Positions 60,032 through 64,000 of a DNA stretch of 64,000 nucleotides are shown in pieces; position 1 is the stretch's first letter, and every line of letters starts with the position of its first letter. This DNA is from Sphingobacterium sp. LZ7M1 (lineage in GTDB: Bacteria > Bacteroidota > Bacteroidia > Sphingobacteriales > Sphingobacteriaceae). The DNA lies in the NCBI RefSeq assembly GCF_024296865.1, contig NZ_CP101134.1:3968001-4032000 (forward strand), given 5' to 3'. The notes beneath the pieces were generated by a model. The model ran no database searches. It was not told the DNA's origin and was given only the letters and a program-made list of their open reading frames with translations. Both the position numbers and the translations under genes were made by a program.

Positions 60032-62050
60032 TTAGAAAGAAAAGTTGATCTGGGCTATTAAATTACGGCCAGGTCTAGCAATCTTCATGATATCTTGATG
60101 GCGAAAATAATATCTATCAAAGATATTTTCCAACCTTAAATTAGCGGTTAGTTTTTGCTGCTTTATTTGGAATGCCTTCCGCACCGCAACATTGAACAAG
60201 GTTGCTTCGGGTGTAGCGGTATCCCCATAAATGGCGGTACTCACTTTATTTTGTTTAGCAAAATAACTTACTTCAAATTGCGCCACATAGCCCTTATGGT
60301 TAAAGAGGAAAGTATTATTATTGGTAAAAGGCGAAATCAACGGCAGGTAATTGCCTTCAAAATCCTTTCCTTCGGAAAAGGCTATGGTGCTCAACCACTC
60401 CAGATTCTTTAAGAACTTGATCTTCATGGCCATTTCAGCCCCCATCAGATTGGCATGTTCCAAATTCTGATGTTGTTTCACCCCAGTAGCACCAATGGTC
60501 ATCACATGAAAGTCAGGATTAATCCTTCCGGCAATGTAGTCCCTGAAATAGTAGTTATACAGATTTGCCTCCAATCTAAGCCAAGGAAGCTGATAGCTGA
60601 GACCAAAGCTTGCCTGTAGTGACTTCTCGGTTTTCAGATCCACATTACCTAGGTAATCATAGCTATCCAACCGGTTGAACAGATAGAACCCATAATATTC
60701 CTGAAGACTGGCACTGCGGTTCGCATATCCAATCTTTGCCATCCAATGCAAATTGGCAGATGGATGATAATGGCCGGTCAGGTTAATGTTTCCAAGGTGA
60801 TTTGAACCATCGAGAGGAGCATCTGTTAAGCTAGATAGCTGTTCTTTCCCTTGCTGGCTATAGATACTGGAGTTCGCTAAGCTATAGGTTCCCATAAAAT
60901 CCAGCATCCATTTTTCATTCAGATAGTATCTATCTGACAGGTCCAAGCTCAGCAAACCTCGCTGTACATCGGGCAGGGTAAACATAAACATAGGATTACC
61001 TTCTTTTGGATACATGGTCATATTGGCTGTCAACCTATTGATGTATCCATTTAGCCTTGCTTGCAAATGATGCTTGGCAAACTGATATCCCGACTCGGAA
61101 TAAAAGCCAGCAGTACATGACAGACCGGGCATATCCATGTGCATCGGAACAGTTTCCGCAGGTCTTTTGCTATCATCCATAGCATGGTCTATATGGTTGA
61201 AATAAATCTTAGATCGAATTTCATTCAGCCCTACTTTGCCGGCATTATAGACATGCGTCAGGGAAACAATATTTGCATTGGCAAAAGCAACATCCATGGT
61301 CAATGCAGGATACCCAATATCCTGACCATAATCGGCAAGATATTGGGCAAGTATTTGATTCTTGGAATTCAACTTATAGGTCGCAGCAATAGATCCATTC
61401 CATTTCTGGAACTGCGAATTTGGAACAATTGTCCTGTCCGCCGCTTTATAGTTCTGTGCTTTTCTAAAAATTCCGTTCACGAGGAATGCAAATTTATCCG
61501 AACTATATTGCAGTGATGCCAAGGTCTGAACAGCTTGTGAGTTCGATTCATAACCTGTCCCTAGCATTCCATTCAATTGAGGTACTTTGGAAAGTTCTGG
61601 ATTGGCAAGTTTGAAGTTCATTCCTCCGGCCATTCCCCCAGCATAGCTGTTGAATGATGGGCCAATATTCACATTGATCTGCTTCAAGTTACTGGGCTCA
61701 ATGTAAGAGCTGATAGGATCCATACGATCGGTACATGCTCCAAAAATCGCCATTCCATCAATTGTCAGATTGATCTGCGCAGCATTTAGGCTACGGATGG
61801 TTGGTTCCCAGGCATAATTGCCCCTGCGAACCATCTGTACCCCAGCTATCCTGTCCAAGATCTGGTCAATATTGGCTTGTTTAGAAGCTCGTTGTTCATT
61901 TTCAAGCTGCTTATTTACTGAAACCTGAGTACTTACCACCACTTCCTCAATGGCAACATTCTTCAAGGTGTCATGATGATGATGCTGGGCTTGAACAAAT
62001 TGTCCAGCCGCAAGGAAGCAAAAACTTAAAATAAAAGAAACCCTTTTCAT
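60032..62050 (-). CDS. TonB-dependent receptor, OprC/NosA copper-receptor-like
   Basis: The 672-residue receptor has a signal peptide ending VQAQ followed at once by four histidines, a TonB-box-like IEEVVVS, and a plug with YAWEPTIRSLNAAQINLTIDGMAIFGACTDRMDPISSYIEPSNLKQINVN. The GACTDRMDP segment matches the Cys/Met-containing plug motif of OprC/NosA copper receptors as I know them. It lacks a carboxypeptidase-regulatory domain. It is the last gene of a minus-strand group with a Met/His-rich lipoprotein, a DUF59 protein and an oxidase-like membrane protein, which supports copper uptake. Confidence 0.87.
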   Translation of the reverse strand: MKRVSFILSFCFLAAGQFVQAQHHHHDTLKNVAIEEVVVSTQVSVNKQLENEQRASKQANIDQILDRIAGVQMVRRGNYAWEPTIRSLNAAQINLTIDGMAIFGACTDRMDPISSYIEPSNLKQINVNIGPSFNSYAGGMAGGMNFKLANPELSKVPQLNGMLGTGYESNSQAVQTLASLQYSSDKFAFLVNGIFRKAQNYKAADRTIVPNSQFQKWNGSIAATYKLNSKNQILAQYLADYGQDIGYPALTMDVAFANANIVSLTHVYNAGKVGLNEIRSKIYFNHIDHAMDDSKRPAETVPMHMDMPGLSCTAGFYSESGYQFAKHHLQARLNGYINRLTANMTMYPKEGNPMFMFTLPDVQRGLLSLDLSDRYYLNEKWMLDFMGTYSLANSSIYSQQGKEQLSSLTDAPLDGSNHLGNINLTGHYHPSANLHWMAKIGYANRSASLQEYYGFYLFNRLDSYDYLGNVDLKTEKSLQASFGLSYQLPWLRLEANLYNYYFRDYIAGRINPDFHVMTIGATGVKQHQNLEHANLMGAEMAMKIKFLKNLEWLSTIAFSEGKDFEGNYLPLISPFTNNNTFLFNHKGYVAQFEVSYFAKQNKVSTAIYGDTATPEATLFNVAVRKAFQIKQQKLTANLRLENIFDRYYFRHQDIMKIARPGRNLIAQINFSF

Positions 62051-62097
62051 AAGCCCTAAATTTTAACGAGTCCTAACAATTTTATTGATCCTTATTA

Positions 62098-62883
62098 TCA
62101 AAAAAGAACATCTAGAAAGACATCTTTCCCTAACTGGGTTTCACCCTTGCTGATATTGAAGAATAATCTCCAATCTCCAGACATACTGAAATTCACTTTT
62201 CCTTTATAAATTCCTGCACCTGAACCCTGTGGGTTTACATTATTGCTGGAGCCATGGTTCATGGAAGTCATTTCGGGATGGAAATCTAATGTCAATCCAT
62301 CTTGAACAGGAAATGAAAACATATTTTCCCTCCAGAAAACCATCACTTCCAAATCATTGATTCCAATCTTTGGGGAAGAAGGTTGTACCAAGGTCAGGAT
62401 GTAGCGTTTATTATCAGGTGCAGTGAAAGACTTCACAGGAACATTACGCGTGGCTGCAGGTTTGATCACGACCGGAAAGTTCAGCGTTTCATTATTGATT
62501 TTCAGGTCAATTGCCCAAGTTCCATTATCCGCAGTAGGCATGGTAAAAACCACAAAACCTTGGAAGGCATCAACGGCAGAATTGAATGCAAATTTACCGG
62601 TAGGTGCACCATGTTTCATGGTACCCATATCCATGACTGGAGAAAATTCTATCTTATCTGTAGCATTAGATTTTCCATCTTTCAAAACTCTGATATAAAC
62701 TTGTTGAAAACCTACAACCAGGTCCTTATCAGCCAAGAGCTGGACCTGCGTTGAGGCATTTATCGTTTTTTCAGCAATGATCATTTTATCTTCCAAAGGA
62801 TTCTCCAAACCATCGTCCTTTTGGCAAGAAGCCATCGTCAGAGCAAATAAACTCCAACAGATCACATAGATTACATTTTTCAT
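62098..62883 (-). CDS. Met/His-rich lipoprotein with two FixH/YtkA-like domains
   Basis: The 261-residue protein has a lipoprotein signal ending TMASC (Cys20) and two similar beta-sandwich halves (about 35-135 and 150-261). Each half has a Met/His cluster: SPVMDMGTMKHGAPTGKF in the first and HPEMTSMNHGSSNN in the second, suited to binding Cu(I)/Cu(II). The gene is 47 bp upstream of the copper-type receptor in the same direction. It probably hands over or holds copper at the outer membrane. Domain naming is by pattern recognition only. Confidence 0.75.
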   Translation of the reverse strand: MKNVIYVICWSLFALTMASCQKDDGLENPLEDKMIIAEKTINASTQVQLLADKDLVVGFQQVYIRVLKDGKSNATDKIEFSPVMDMGTMKHGAPTGKFAFNSAVDAFQGFVVFTMPTADNGTWAIDLKINNETLNFPVVIKPAATRNVPVKSFTAPDNKRYILTLVQPSSPKIGINDLEVMVFWRENMFSFPVQDGLTLDFHPEMTSMNHGSSNNVNPQGSGAGIYKGKVNFSMSGDWRLFFNISKGETQLGKDVFLDVLF

Positions 62884-62901
62884 AGTAGTATTAATTTAGT
62901 T

Positions 62902-63231
62902 TTATTGTCTATTCAATTGTTCCCTTCCCGCCTCGGTCATCAGATCAGGTGACCATTCCGGTTGCCAAACCAGTTCTAATATGATTACTCGGTCAGGAAA
63001 GGTCTTTTCCATACTTTTTTGCACCGCCTGTGTGATGGACCCTGCCATCGGACAATAGGGCGTCGTTAAGGTCATTTGAATCTGTAGCTTGTCGCTCTTT
63101 GTAAAATCAAATCCATAGACCAAGCCCATATCAATGATGTTTATCCCAAGTTCTGGATCCATGACTAACATCAGCGATTGCATCGCCTTCAATTGCTCCG
63201 AAGCAAACGGAGATGTAAAATCAACTTCCAT
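62902..63231 (-). CDS. DUF59/MIP18-family metal-sulfur cluster protein
   Basis: The 109-residue protein is a single DUF59 domain, with DPELGINIIDMGLVYGFDF near residue 31 and MTLTTPYCPMAGSIT holding the conserved Thr-Cys near residue 60. Relatives (SufT, PaaD, MIP18) help mature iron-sulfur proteins. Its ATG overlaps the stop of the upstream membrane-protein gene by 11 bp. The link to a copper/oxidase locus suggests a part in metalloenzyme maturation, which is inference. Confidence 0.85.
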   Translation of the reverse strand: MEVDFTSPFASEQLKAMQSLMLVMDPELGINIIDMGLVYGFDFTKSDKLQIQMTLTTPYCPMAGSITQAVQKSMEKTFPDRVIILELVWQPEWSPDLMTEAGREQLNRQ

Positions 63232-64000
63232 ATTCCTCCTTCCTCTTATGAGTCAGCACCTTCAAAACATTCATTAAGTAAGAAACGGAAAGAAGGACCC
63301 ATAGGATAGAACTGACAGTGATCAACCATTTGATTTTGAAGCCAACCGCCAGCAAGGTCAGTGATAAACCTGCAAGGAACAGGATGTATTGGACCTTTAA
63401 TAATTGATGGCTATATAGGTCTTTCGGCATGGGCACATTGGCCATTCCGTTCAAGTTTTTATACTGAATGTTCCAAATAATAAATGGCAGGGTCTTAAAG
63501 GTCATACCCAAGATTATTCCCGTTATCCAACCCAAGAATATCCAAACCATATAGAGGGTAACCCAATTCCCTGACTCTTGATTAATTACGAGTGGCAAAC
63601 TTGCAAAAGCAGCAAACAGACTACCAATGGATAATAAGCTATGCTTGATAGGGATCTCTATTTTTTTTCGAAGCCTGTTCTTTAAACAGTCCTGAATAAA
63701 TACCCCCCAACTAATGACACCCGCAAGGATCAATGTTCCGCATAGCAGAAGTTTGTAATCCACTTGATTTCTATATCCGTGAACCAGGAACATGATCAAC
63801 CCTGTATTGATCAGGGTAACAGAAATAAACAATGCTTTTCTCTTGATTGATTTACCCATGACGAACATGGGGATCATCTTTGCCCCTGCCCCGAGGATCA
63901 GTTGTAGAAACCATCCCGCTAAACCAGCATGGGCATGCAGTTTCAAAATGTCTAAATGATTCTTGGAAATATAGTGATGCCCTAAATTAATGGCCAGCAA
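63221..64000 (-). CDS. Polytopic membrane protein, heme-copper oxidase subunit I-like (truncated by window)
   Basis: The C-terminal 259 residues are inside the window; the gene continues beyond 64000. There are about seven hydrophobic helices. The segment LKLHAHAGLAGWFLQLILGAGAKMIPMFVMGKS carries closely spaced histidines and GWF as in heme-copper oxidase subunit I and NnrS-like proteins. I cannot decide between these without the N-terminal half. The stop overlaps the DUF59 start by 11 bp, indicating one operon with it. Confidence 0.65.
   Translation of the reverse strand: MLAINLGHHYISKNHLDILKLHAHAGLAGWFLQLILGAGAKMIPMFVMGKSIKRKALFISVTLINTGLIMFLVHGYRNQVDYKLLLCGTLILAGVISWGVFIQDCLKNRLRKKIEIPIKHSLLSIGSLFAAFASLPLVINQESGNWVTLYMVWIFLGWITGIILGMTFKTLPFIIWNIQYKNLNGMANVPMPKDLYSHQLLKVQYILFLAGLSLTLLAVGFKIKWLITVSSILWVLLSVSYLMNVLKVLTHKRKEEYGS

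Overview
This window looks like chromosomal DNA from a member of the Bacteroidota, most likely Sphingobacteriaceae and close to Sphingobacterium. No 16S gene is present, so the assignment is by inference. The pointers are a SusC/SusD pair, four further TonB-dependent receptors or receptor parts, a fused LpxC-FabZ protein, PorX (regulator of the type IX secretion system), a DUF4374 lipoprotein, and many promoters of the Bacteroidota type (TTTG-N19-TAnnTTTG). No transposase, integrase, phage gene, plasmid gene, CRISPR array or rRNA was seen. The window reads as core chromosome with nutrient-uptake loci set into it.

Layout: 0.4-5.3 kb, a minus-strand susC-susD pair whose susC is broken by a one-base frameshift. 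5.6-10.5 kb, trmD, then trpE-trpG-trpC behind a complete transcription attenuator with a Trp-Trp leader peptide, then dusB. 10.5-13.5 kb, a flippase, an acylphosphatase and an amidohydrolase. 13.6-16.3 kb, a TPP riboswitch ahead of a TonB-dependent receptor, which points to thiamine uptake. 16.4-20 kb, dtd, a MazG-like hydrolase, a secreted EEP-family hydrolase and gamma-glutamyltransferase. 20-25 kb, cydAB, rmuC and an arginase-fold protein with lost metal ligands. 25.2-27.5 kb, an SDR protein and a SerB-SerA-ACT fusion. 27.8-34.3 kb, a lipid A block (HD protein, lpxD, lpxC/fabZ, lpxA) followed by an ABC ATPase, efp and a 5-formyl-THF cyclo-ligase gene. 34.9-39.1 kb, porX, tsaE, then an ECF sigma / membrane protein / beta-barrel module. 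39.1-48.4 kb, an ABC ATPase, an esterase, alanine dehydrogenase, a CapD/PglF-like protein, a TPR protein, ribH, and a divergent LysR/methyltransferase pair. 48.4-51.2 kb, a GH20 hexosaminidase and tRNA-Glu. 51.4-57 kb, a lipoprotein, an AraC regulator and a divergent receptor + DUF4374 pair resembling a xenosiderophore system. 57-60 kb, nrdD and nrdG, with the glycyl-radical segment of NrdD encoded as its own small ORF. 60-64 kb, a copper-like locus: OprC/NosA-like receptor, Met/His-rich lipoprotein, DUF59 protein and a truncated heme-copper-oxidase-like membrane protein.

The most notable items are the trp attenuator, the separate NrdD glycyl-radical ORF, the SerB fusion that lacks the SerA NAD domain, an 18-bp palindrome carrying both -7 boxes of the araC/receptor pair, and three intergenic copies of a GAGATGTGAGA repeat placed directly after stop codons. 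I found no clearly new defence or mobile system. Family assignments rest on motif recognition without database searches.
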